Origin: Nesterenkonia sandarakina | Lineage (GTDB): Bacteria > Actinomycetota > Actinomycetes > Actinomycetales > Micrococcaceae | Length of the DNA: 64,000 nt | Assembly (NCBI RefSeq): GCF_013410215.1 | Contig: NZ_JACCFQ010000001.1 | Coordinates: forward strand, 372,001 to 436,000 | Reading direction: 5' to 3' | Shown here: positions 57,014 to 64,000 of the stretch, one piece after another | Numbering within the stretch: the first letter of the stretch is position 1 | How the letters are laid out: each line of letters starts with the position of its first letter | Translations under genes and position numbers: made by a program | Notes under the pieces: model-generated | The model's input: only the letters and a program-made list of their open reading frames with translations | What the model was told of the DNA's origin: nothing | Database searches by the model: none

Positions 57014-59044
57014 TCAGCTCGCGTTGACCGCCGAGAGCAGCTGCAGCAGCTCCTCCTCGGTGGAGGCCTGCTTCAGCCGGGCCACCTCCGCATCGTCGGA
57101 GAAGAGCTCCGCGATCTTGGAGAGGATCTCCAGGTGCTCGTCGCCGACCCCGGCGATGCCGATCACGAAGGTGACCTTCTCCCCGGACCAGTCCACGCCG
57201 CCGTCGTAGCGGGTCACCGAGAGGGCCGAGGCCTTGATCGCCGACTTCGCGTCGTTGGTGCCGTGCGGGATGGCCAGCTCGTTGCCCATGTAGGTGGAGA
57301 CCGTGGCCTCGCGCTCCTTCATGGCCGAGAGGTACTCCCCGGTGACCGCGCCGGCCGCGCCGAGGATCTCGGCGGCTTCGGTGAGCGCCTCGTCCTGGGT
57401 GGCAGAGCCGGCGTGGATCCGGACCTGGGAGCGGGTCAGGATCTGCGCCTCGCTGCGCACCCGGGTGTCTGTGGCGACTCCCCCGGCGGATGCGTCCTGT
57501 GTATCCGTGGTCCCCTCCGGGTTGGACCCAGAGGACTGGGCCTCGCTCTCGCGGATCAGCTCGACGACGTCGTCGTACTCCGGGGCGTTCATGAAACTGT
57601 CCACGGAGACATGCACGGCCTGGGGCTCCTTGGCGCGCGCCCGGTCGGTGAGCTGCTGCTGGGTGATGACCAGATCAGCGTTGCCCGGCAGGGAGGCGAC
57701 GGCCTTGTTAGTGACCGTGACACCCTCGATGCCGGCACCGATGATCTTCTTGCGCAGCACCGAGGCGCCCATGGCGGAGGACCCCATTCCGGCGTCGCAG
57801 GCGAAGATCACATTGGTGATCTTCTGCGCCGGGACCTGGGCCGCGGCAGAGAGGTTCGCAAGATGTGAGGAGGACTTGCCCTTATTCGCGGCGGTCTTCG
57901 CCACCGCGGCGGAGAAGCCGTCCTCGGTGGCCAGGAGGTCACGCTTGCGGCTGGAGAGCAGGATCGCCGAGGCCACCGCGAAGGTGACACCTGCGGAGAA
58001 GATCACCGAGAGGATGACGCCCACGTAGGAGTCCGATGCCGTCTGCAGCATCACTGCAAAGATGGAACCTGGCGCAGCGGGGGCGCGCAGTCCGGCGTCG
58101 AAGACCATGTTGGTGCCGACACCGGTGGCGCCGCCGGCGACGACTGCCAGCAGCAGCGCAGGCTTCATCAGCACGTAGGGGAAGTAGACCTCGTGGATGC
58201 CGCCGAGGAACTGAATGAGGATCGCGCCCGGTGCCGTGGCCCGCGCAACTCCGGTGCCGAAGACGGTGAAGGCCAACAGCACACCCAGCCCTGGGCCGGG
58301 GTTGGCCTCGAGCAGGAAGAGGATCGACTTGCCGTTCTCGGCGGCGTCCGCGATGCCCAGTGGCGTCAGGACGCCGTGGTTGATGGCGTTGTTGAGGAAG
58401 AAGACCTTCGCGGGTTCGATGATGACCGAGGTCAGGGGCAACAGGTTGGTCTCGATGAGCCAGCGCACCGCCGTGCCCATGACGTCCATCAGCGCGTTGA
58501 TCACCGGAGCCAGCCAGTAGAAACCGGCCAGAGCAAGCAGGAATCCACCGATGCCAGCGGAGAACATGTTGACCAGCATCTCGAAGCCGGACTTGATCTT
58601 GCCCTCCCACAGACCGTCCAGTGCCTTGATCGCATAGGCACCCAGCGGGCCCATGATCATCGCGCCGATGAACATGTGCACTGGATTCAGCTCAGCCGCA
58701 CCTTCGGGGAGGGTCGCATTGAACTGCAGGACGAGCCAGTCGGAGCCTGCGATGACGCCCATGGTGGCGATGGCGCCGACCACCGCGCCGCGGGTCTCAT
58801 AGATCATCCGTCCGCCCTGCATGGCGATCAGGATCGGCAGCAGATAGTGGATCATCGGTCCGACGATCGAGGCCAGACCTTCATTCGGGAACGGACCGAC
58901 GTCGATGAACAGCGCGGTCACGATGCCCCAGGCGATCAGGGCCGGAATATTGGGCATGATCATGCCCGAGAGGAACGAGCCGAATCTCTGGACGGCTACT
59001 CGGGCGCCGCCCGTCTTCTTCGTCTCAGCTGACACCGTTGTCAT
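57014..59044 (-). CDS. mtlA: Mannitol PTS enzyme IICBA
   Basis: 676 residues, all three mannitol EII domains fused. IIC (about 15-365) with GGRMIYETRGAVVGAIA and GGIHEVYFPYVLMKP (281-295). IIB (about 408-500) with phosphorylated Cys 416 in CDAGMGSSAMG. An acidic linker follows. IIA (about 530-676) with phosphorylated His 594 in GNELAIPHGT. It imports and phosphorylates mannitol using phosphate from HPr. Upstream lie ptsI, ptsH and a IIB gene on the same strand; 125 bp separate mtlA from ptsI. Confidence 0.97.
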   Translation of the reverse strand: MTTVSAETKKTGGARVAVQRFGSFLSGMIMPNIPALIAWGIVTALFIDVGPFPNEGLASIVGPMIHYLLPILIAMQGGRMIYETRGAVVGAIATMGVIAGSDWLVLQFNATLPEGAAELNPVHMFIGAMIMGPLGAYAIKALDGLWEGKIKSGFEMLVNMFSAGIGGFLLALAGFYWLAPVINALMDVMGTAVRWLIETNLLPLTSVIIEPAKVFFLNNAINHGVLTPLGIADAAENGKSILFLLEANPGPGLGVLLAFTVFGTGVARATAPGAILIQFLGGIHEVYFPYVLMKPALLLAVVAGGATGVGTNMVFDAGLRAPAAPGSIFAVMLQTASDSYVGVILSVIFSAGVTFAVASAILLSSRKRDLLATEDGFSAAVAKTAANKGKSSSHLANLSAAAQVPAQKITNVIFACDAGMGSSAMGASVLRKKIIGAGIEGVTVTNKAVASLPGNADLVITQQQLTDRARAKEPQAVHVSVDSFMNAPEYDDVVELIRESEAQSSGSNPEGTTDTQDASAGGVATDTRVRSEAQILTRSQVRIHAGSATQDEALTEAAEILGAAGAVTGEYLSAMKEREATVSTYMGNELAIPHGTNDAKSAIKASALSVTRYDGGVDWSGEKVTFVIGIAGVGDEHLEILSKIAELFSDDAEVARLKQASTEEELLQLLSAVNAS

Positions 59045-59169
59045 GACGGGGCCTCTTTCTTGTACTGGTGCGACGCTCCCGAGGGAGCCTCAAAGGTGGT
59101 GGCCCTCGGATGAGGGACCAGTTTCAGTGATTCAGGCAGTGCTTCATTCAGTTGTGGCCCCGCCGTGGC

Positions 59170-60861
59170 TCAATGCGGCACCGCGGGCTGGACCGTGTCC
59201 TGGACTGCGTCCTGAGCGGCCTGCTGCGCGGTCTCCCGGGCCTGTCCCGCCGTGGCGGCGGTGAGCGCGGCGGCCGCGATCCCGCGCGCCTGCTCCAAGG
59301 TGTGCAGCTTCAGCTCGGCACGGACCTCGGCGAGCGCCGCCGGAGACATCGAGAGCGTGTTCACCCCGAGCCCGACCAGGACGACGGCGAGCAGCGGGTC
59401 AGCGGCCGCCTCGCCGCAGACTCCCACCGGCTTTCCGGAGGCGATTCCCGCTGCGCCGACTTCACGGATGAGCCGCAGCACCGCGGGGTGCCAGGGATCC
59501 TGCAGCGAGGCCACGGAGCCGAGCAGCCGGTCGGCCGCCATCGTGTACTGGGTCAGGTCATTGGTCCCGATGGAGGCGAAGTCGGTGCGCGAGAGCAGCT
59601 CGTCGGCCATCAGCGCGATGGAGGGAACCTCCACCATCACCCCGGCAGTGGCCAGGCCGTGCTCCTTGGCCAGGGCGGTGAACGCCTCGGCCTCCTCCAC
59701 GGTGGAGACCATCGGAGCCATCACCCAGACATCGGCCTCGGTGCTCTCCTGGGCCTGGGCCAGGGCGGTGAGCTGGTCGCGAAGGATCTGCTCGTTGGCC
59801 ATCAGTGCGCGCAGCCCGCGCAGGCCCAGTGCCGGGTTCTCCTCGGGTGCGTCGTTGAGGAAGCTCAACGGCTTGTCCGCACCCGCGTCGAGAGCCCGGA
59901 CCACGACCTTCTGGCCCGGGAAGGCCTCGAGCACGGACTGGTAGGCCTCGCGCTGTTCCTCGACTGAGGGGGCTTCGTCGGCGCTGAGGAAGAGGAACTC
60001 GGTCCGGAAGAGCCCCACGCCTTCGGCGCCCAGCGCCACGGCCTTCTCGGTGCTCTTGGCGGAGCCGAGGTTCGCCAGCAGCGGCACCGCGGTGCCGTCT
60101 GCCAGGGCGCCGGGGGTGATCGGCGCCTCGGCCTGCGCCGCGTGTGCCGCGCGGCGGGCCTGGGCCTCGTCGAGCTGCTCCTGAGTGGGTTCGGTGATCA
60201 CGGCACCTGCTCCGGCGTCCACGATCACCTGCTGGCCCTCGGTGAGGCTCGCGGCCTCGGCGACGCCGACGATGGCGGTGATCGACTTCTCCCGGGCCAG
60301 GATCGCGGTGTGCGAGGTCGGCCCGCCCTGGATGGTCACCAGGGCCTGGACCTGGTCCAGGTTCAGCAGCGCGGTGTCCGCCGGCGCCAGGTCCTCGGCC
60401 ACCAGGATGAACGGGTGGCCGGGGTCCGGCACGCCTGGGGCGGGGAGCCCGCGCAGGCTGGCGATCACCCGCTGGGAGACGTCGGAGAGGTCCGAGGCGC
60501 GCTCACCCAGGTATCCGCCGAGCTCTTCAAGCGTGGCGCGGAACTCGGCGAAGGCCTCATGCACGGCGTACTCACCGGTCTTGCCGGCCTGAAGCCGGGT
60601 CGCGACAGCCTCGTGCAGGGTCGGGTCCTGGGCCATCATGGCTTGGGCCTCGAGCACGTCGCGCGCCATGCCCCCGGCGGTGCGGCCGCGGGCTTCAAGC
60701 TCGGCCGCCACCTCGGCGACCGCCTTCTGCACACGCTCGGTCTCGGCCGCGGCGCTGCGCTCGGAGGCTTCATCGGCGGGCGCCGGCGGCGGAGGGGACA
60801 TCCGTGCCACGGGTCCCGCGGCGATGCCCCTTCCGACGCCGATTCCGGAGAGCTCCGGCAT
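59170..60861 (-). CDS. ptsI: PTS enzyme I (phosphoenolpyruvate-protein phosphotransferase)
   Basis: 563 residues. The phosphohistidine is His 184 in IQGGPTSHTAILAR. The PEP-binding barrel has EGVGLFRTEFLFL, KPLSFLNDAPEENPALGLRG, SIGTNDLTQYTMAADR and GVCGEAAADP with the catalytic Cys. It transfers phosphate from PEP to HPr. The C-terminal tail after about 540 is Ala/Gln/Thr rich. It starts one base before the ptsH stop. Confidence 0.97.
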   Translation of the reverse strand: MPELSGIGVGRGIAAGPVARMSPPPPAPADEASERSAAAETERVQKAVAEVAAELEARGRTAGGMARDVLEAQAMMAQDPTLHEAVATRLQAGKTGEYAVHEAFAEFRATLEELGGYLGERASDLSDVSQRVIASLRGLPAPGVPDPGHPFILVAEDLAPADTALLNLDQVQALVTIQGGPTSHTAILAREKSITAIVGVAEAASLTEGQQVIVDAGAGAVITEPTQEQLDEAQARRAAHAAQAEAPITPGALADGTAVPLLANLGSAKSTEKAVALGAEGVGLFRTEFLFLSADEAPSVEEQREAYQSVLEAFPGQKVVVRALDAGADKPLSFLNDAPEENPALGLRGLRALMANEQILRDQLTALAQAQESTEADVWVMAPMVSTVEEAEAFTALAKEHGLATAGVMVEVPSIALMADELLSRTDFASIGTNDLTQYTMAADRLLGSVASLQDPWHPAVLRLIREVGAAGIASGKPVGVCGEAAADPLLAVVLVGLGVNTLSMSPAALAEVRAELKLHTLEQARGIAAAALTAATAGQARETAQQAAQDAVQDTVQPAVPH

Positions 60862-61133
60862 CAGGAGGCCTCGTCGTGGTCGGTGGTGAGGAACTGCTCC
60901 AGGCTGTCCAGGGTCTGCTCCTCGTTCTCGCCCTCGGCGGTGAGCTGCACCTGGTCATCGCGCTCCACGCCCAGCGAGAGCACGCCGAGGATGCTGGCCG
61001 CGTTCACGGACTTCTCACCCTTGGCGATGCTCACCTGTGCACCGGAGGCCTGGGCGGCCTCCACGAACAGCTTGGCCGGGCGGGCGTGCAGGCCCTGGGA
61101 GGAGGCGACGGTGACAGTGCGAGTTGAGCTCAT
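60861..61133 (-). CDS. ptsH: PTS phosphocarrier protein HPr
   Basis: 90 residues with phosphorylated His 16 in SSQGLHARPA. KSVNAASILGVLSLGV carries the residue corresponding to regulatory Ser 46 (Ser 47 here), but HPr kinase is usually absent in actinobacteria. It overlaps both ptsI (1 base) and the IIB gene (ATGA), so the three form a tight unit. Confidence 0.96.
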   Translation of the reverse strand: MSSTRTVTVASSQGLHARPAKLFVEAAQASGAQVSIAKGEKSVNAASILGVLSLGVERDDQVQLTAEGENEEQTLDSLEQFLTTDHDEAS

Positions 61134-61477
61134 GAGAGTCCCTTTCGGGTTGATGCGGCGGCAGCCACGTCGGGCATGGGGAGCACCTCGAGGATCAGCG
61201 CCAGTGCGCTGGTCCCCTCGAGGTCGGTGTAGATGTCTTCAGGAAGCAGCCTCACCTGGGTGCCTGCCGGCGCGGTGAGACCTCGGATGTCCTCAAGCGA
61301 GTCCGCGAGGTGCGGGCCCAGCAGGATCAGATCCGCGGAGTCGAGATCATGGAGCAGGGAGGCCTGGTTTCCGGCGCGCACCGCGTAGGGGACGCCGGAT
61401 GAGCGCATCGCCTGCTTCAGACGTTGCGCGACGAAGGTGCTGGACGCACCAGCACCGCAGACCACCAGGATCTCCAT
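61130..61477 (-). CDS. Orphan lactose/cellobiose-type PTS IIB protein
   Basis: 115 residues. N-terminus MEILVVCGAGASSTFVAQRL places the phosphorylation Cys at residue 7-8 in the lactose/cellobiose IIB loop. ADLILLGPHLADSLEDIRGL and LEGTSALALILEVL complete the Rossmann-like fold. The tail after about 103 is Ala/Arg rich. No matching IIA or IIC of this family is in the window. It is first in an operon with ptsH and ptsI by a 4-base overlap and faces the PRD regulator across 132 bp. A regulatory IIB, handing phosphate to the PRD protein or sensing sugar flux, is possible. Confidence 0.85.
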   Translation of the reverse strand: MEILVVCGAGASSTFVAQRLKQAMRSSGVPYAVRAGNQASLLHDLDSADLILLGPHLADSLEDIRGLTAPAGTQVRLLPEDIYTDLEGTSALALILEVLPMPDVAAAASTRKGLS

Positions 61478-61609
61478 TGATCACACACTCCTTCCTCTTC
61501 GATTGTGCAGTGATTCAGGGCACACCGCACCGGGATGGGGCCGAGAGTTCTTTCCGCCGGGGAGGAAATAACGAGTCCCCCCTAGACGGGTGCCCGGTAA
61601 GGTTTGAGC

Positions 61610-63550
61610 GTGGAGAGGATGAACAGACGCCAGGAGCAGCTGATCACTGTGCTCCTGCGTGAGCCCGGATGGATCACCGCCGGCTCCCTGGCCGATCTGC
61701 TCGGCGTCACCCCGCGCAGCGTCCGCTCCTATATCGCACAGCTCAATGCCCGCGTCCCCGCCGGTGCCCGCGCAGCCGACTCGCAGACGGCCCTGATCGA
61801 ATCCGGCCCCGCGGGGTACCGAGCGGACCGGGCCGCGCTGGCGTCCCTGCGCAGTGACTCTGGTCGCGCATCGACCCGAGACCGGCTCCACGGTCTGGTG
61901 CGCGATCTGCTCGAGGCGCAGAACGGAGTCGATCTGCGTCGGACTGCCGAACGGCTCTACGTCTCGGTGGCCACGGTGGAAGCAGATCTGGGACGGGTCC
62001 GCGAGCTGCTCGCGGGCACCGGCAACACCGTCCACCGATCAGGCTCCCGTGCGTTCCTGGTCGGTGATGAGCTGGCCCAGCGGCGGCTGGTCTCGAAGCT
62101 CGCCCATGAGGAGATGGAGCACGGATCCTTCGACGGCGAAGGACTGCGCCGCGCGGCAGGGCTGGGGTCCCTGGAGGCGGAGGCCTTCGGTCCGTTCAAG
62201 CGCGAGCTGGCGACACAGCTGGCCGAGCAGGGCTACTACGTCAACGAGTTCGCCTCCACGGACGTGGTCCTGCACGTGGCCATCGCCGCGGATCGGGTCA
62301 GTCACGGCCACCCCCTGGCGGGGACCCATCTTCAGCCCAGCGCCCAGCAGGAGCGGCTGGCCGGCGTCGTCGGGAAGCTGGCGTCTGCGCATTTCGGAGT
62401 CAGCCTGGGCCAGGGCGACCTGCAGCATCTGGCCTCGCTGGTGCTGACCCGGGTGGTCGCCTCCGACGGCAGCGCGGGCACCGAGGTGCCGCTGGACGCC
62501 GAGGTGGAACGCGCGGTGGTCCGCGCCGTGGGCCACGCCGCAGAGGAGTATCTGGTGGACATCGCTCACGCGGACTTCATCCGGCGGCTGAGCCTGCACG
62601 TGCAGAACCTGGTCCACCGGGCACGGGAGCAGGCGTTCTCACGCAACCCGCTGACCAAGTCGCTGAAGTCCACCTATCCGATGATCTTCCAGGTGGCGGT
62701 CTCCATCGCCAGTGACATCGCTGAGCAGCTGGATGTGCTGATCCGTGAGGATGAGATCGCCTATATCGCCATGCATGTGGGCGGACGCCTGGAGCGCAGC
62801 CGCCGCACCGAGGCGGCGCTGACCGCGACCATCGTGTGCCCCGGCTACTACGAGCTGCACGACCTGCTGCGCTCCCGGCTCGATGAGTCCCTCGGTCCGG
62901 GCATCGAGGTCACCGCAGTGGAGACCCGGACCGACCCGGATTGGGCCTCCATGGCCACCGATCTGGTGCTGACCACGATCGAACCGCCGGTGCCCGATGA
63001 GCGCACCGTGCAGCTGGCCCCGTTCATCACCGACGCTGACATCCAGCGCATCGCCGCGGTGGCCTCGAAGCGGCGTCGCGCCCGGCGGCTGACCCGGCTG
63101 CGCGGGGAGCTTGAGCGGTATTTCAGCCCCGAGGCGTTCATCCGCCCGCTCAAGGCCAAGGATGAGGAGGACGCGATCCGCCAGCTCAGCGCCCCGCTGC
63201 TGGCACAGGACATCATCGATGAGGACTATCTGCGCGGCACCATCGAGCGCGAACGTCTCTCCTCCACGGCCTTCACGGAATCGCTCGCGGTCCCGCACGC
63301 GCTGAGAATGACCGCCCGGCGCACCGCGCTCTCCATCGGAATCGCCGAGGGCTCGATCCGCTGGGGCGAAGGAAGGATCCAGGTCGTGGCCCTGGCGGCA
63401 TTCTCCGAGTCCGAGCGCGACGCGTTCCAGACCATCTTCGAACAGCTCGTCGAGGTGCTCAGCGAACGTGACTCGCTGCAGCGGATCCTGCGCCGCGGCA
63501 CCGACTTCGGTGGATTCCTCGATGAGCTGGTCGCGGTGATCGACGGCTGA
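61610..63550 (+). CDS. PRD-domain transcriptional regulator (MtlR/BglG-type activator)
   Basis: 646 residues from GTG 61610 with AAGG 8 bases upstream; TTG 61604 and ATG 61619 are alternatives. Two N-terminal HTH segments (VLLREPGWITAGSLADLLG and LHGLVRDLLEAQNGVDLRRT), two PRD modules (conserved His in HADFIRRLSLHVQNL and in AYIAMHVGGRLER), a GatB-like IIB domain (TIVCPGYYELHDLLRSRL with its Cys) and a C-terminal mannitol/fructose-type IIA domain (FTESLAVPHALRM with its His). This is the MtlR layout, in which phosphorylation by HPr and EII adjusts DNA binding. Divergent from the IIB-ptsH-ptsI operon and close to mtlA-mtlD, so control of mannitol PTS genes is likely. Confidence 0.9.
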   Translation: MERMNRRQEQLITVLLREPGWITAGSLADLLGVTPRSVRSYIAQLNARVPAGARAADSQTALIESGPAGYRADRAALASLRSDSGRASTRDRLHGLVRDLLEAQNGVDLRRTAERLYVSVATVEADLGRVRELLAGTGNTVHRSGSRAFLVGDELAQRRLVSKLAHEEMEHGSFDGEGLRRAAGLGSLEAEAFGPFKRELATQLAEQGYYVNEFASTDVVLHVAIAADRVSHGHPLAGTHLQPSAQQERLAGVVGKLASAHFGVSLGQGDLQHLASLVLTRVVASDGSAGTEVPLDAEVERAVVRAVGHAAEEYLVDIAHADFIRRLSLHVQNLVHRAREQAFSRNPLTKSLKSTYPMIFQVAVSIASDIAEQLDVLIREDEIAYIAMHVGGRLERSRRTEAALTATIVCPGYYELHDLLRSRLDESLGPGIEVTAVETRTDPDWASMATDLVLTTIEPPVPDERTVQLAPFITDADIQRIAAVASKRRRARRLTRLRGELERYFSPEAFIRPLKAKDEEDAIRQLSAPLLAQDIIDEDYLRGTIERERLSSTAFTESLAVPHALRMTARRTALSIGIAEGSIRWGEGRIQVVALAAFSESERDAFQTIFEQLVEVLSERDSLQRILRRGTDFGGFLDELVAVIDG

Positions 63551-63629
63551 GCCGACCTGCGACGTCCCGCTGCCAGCCCTAAGACACAGCATTGCCCCGC
63601 CCCAGGAACGCCGCTCACCCCAGACACAG

Positions 63630-63671
63630 AGCTGCCCCGCCCCTGGCTCACGAACCGGGGACGGGGCAGCT
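63630..63671. terminator. Bidirectional terminator between PRD regulator and MFS genes
   Basis: A 17-base arm starting AGCTGCCCCG (63630-63646) pairs with 63655-63671 (ending CGGGGCAGCT) at 15 of 17 positions, one a wobble, over an 8-base loop. Confidence 0.75.
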
Positions 63672-63683
63672 GGGGCCGGCTGA

Positions 63684-64000
63684 TTACTTGGCGGCCTCGG
63701 TGTAGAGCGACTTCTTCGAGGTCTCCGGGGCCAGGATCAGCGCGATCAGAGTCAGCACGCCCAGGCCTGCCAGGTAGAGCCCGACCGCACCGACCCCGTA
63801 GGCCTGGACCAGCCAGGCGGCGACGAAGGGAGTCAGCGCCGCACCCAGGATGGAGGCGGCGTTATAGGCCACGCCAGATCCGGTGTAGCGGGTGTTGGTG
63901 GGGAAAAGCTCCGGCAGCACTGCCGACATCGGGCCGAAGGTCAGCCCCATCAGCGACATGCCCACGGCCAGGAAGGCCAGCATCTGCCAGACGTTGAGGT
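63684..64000 (-). CDS. MFS transporter, C-terminal part (cut by window edge)
   Basis: About 105 C-terminal residues; the gene continues past 64000. Hydrophobic helices with GLTFGPMSAVLPELFPTNTR and YTGSGVAYNAASILGAALTP, the signature of the metabolite:H+ symporter (MHS) subfamily of the major facilitator superfamily. Such proteins import small carboxylates or osmolytes such as citrate, shikimate or proline/betaine. The tail ends in ETSKKSLYTEAAK. The substrate cannot be read from this end. Confidence 0.88.
   Translation of the reverse strand, partial: LNVWQMLAFLAVGMSLMGLTFGPMSAVLPELFPTNTRYTGSGVAYNAASILGAALTPFVAAWLVQAYGVGAVGLYLAGLGVLTLIALILAPETSKKSLYTEAAK

Overview
The window is a G+C-rich actinobacterial chromosome segment. 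The markers are a RamB-type regulator beside isocitrate lyase, the tandem guaB/guaB3 pair, an AccA3/AccD/epsilon acyl-CoA carboxylase, a CIRCE-controlled groESL operon, a small (4.5S-type) SRP RNA and a GatCAB amidotransferase. Together they suggest a member of the Micrococcales, probably Micrococcaceae (Kocuria/Nesterenkonia/Arthrobacter-like). The genus is an inference from gene content only. I see no insertion sequence, prophage or CRISPR array. The DNA reads as core chromosome with lineage-specific accessory genes.

Left part (1-13.6 kb): a partial SDR dehydrogenase, then an Nramp-like transporter coupled to a DUF1445 (YcsI-like) hydro-lyase. Further on, a second operon holds pxpA, a fused pxpB-pxpC, a biotin carboxylase-BCCP and a GntR regulator. 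The two operons are about 11 kb apart but share a 17-bp inverted repeat (GGATTGTT-N-AACAATCC) placed in their candidate promoters, so they look like one 5-oxoproline (pyroglutamate) regulon. Between them lie an ABC exporter with a spermidine-synthase-fold protein, a cytochrome-b5 lipoprotein with a four-helix membrane protein, and an FHA protein with a small partner.

13.6-23.1 kb: ramB, a shrunken malate-synthase-derived protein, aceA, a LytR_C protein, the SRP RNA, a 2-oxo acid decarboxylase, a quinone-oxidoreductase-like MDR protein, gluQ, tRNA-Ser(GGA), and a 53-residue Cys-rich protein behind a CsoR/CstR-like palindrome. 23.4-26.5 kb is one large secreted ExeM/NucH-type nuclease with two C-terminal chitin-binding-like repeats.

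27-43.8 kb is mostly housekeeping: guaB3-guaB, groES-groEL, a CPBP protease, a low-molecular-weight phosphatase, a fructosamine kinase, ligA-IMPase-GNAT, an alanine/glycine:cation symporter, and gatCAB. 44-50.8 kb carries a Vms1/baeRF-type release-factor homologue, a PP2C phosphatase, an Rv1264-like adenylate cyclase, a bacterial PH-domain protein, birA and an SDR. 51-55.6 kb is the acyl-CoA carboxylase locus (beta, epsilon, maf, alpha). BirA next door would biotinylate both carboxylase alpha chains of the window. 55.7-63.6 kb is a mannitol PTS region: mtlD, mtlA (IICBA), ptsI, ptsH, an orphan lactose/cellobiose-type IIB, and a divergent PRD regulator. The window ends in a partial MFS transporter.

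Best candidates for something undescribed: (1) the biotin-carboxylase-linked PxpABC system, whose parts match those of urea carboxylase; (2) the truncated but intact malate-synthase-derived protein next to aceA; (3) the Cys-rich miniprotein under a CsoR-like operator; (4) the orphan IIB inside the ptsHI operon.
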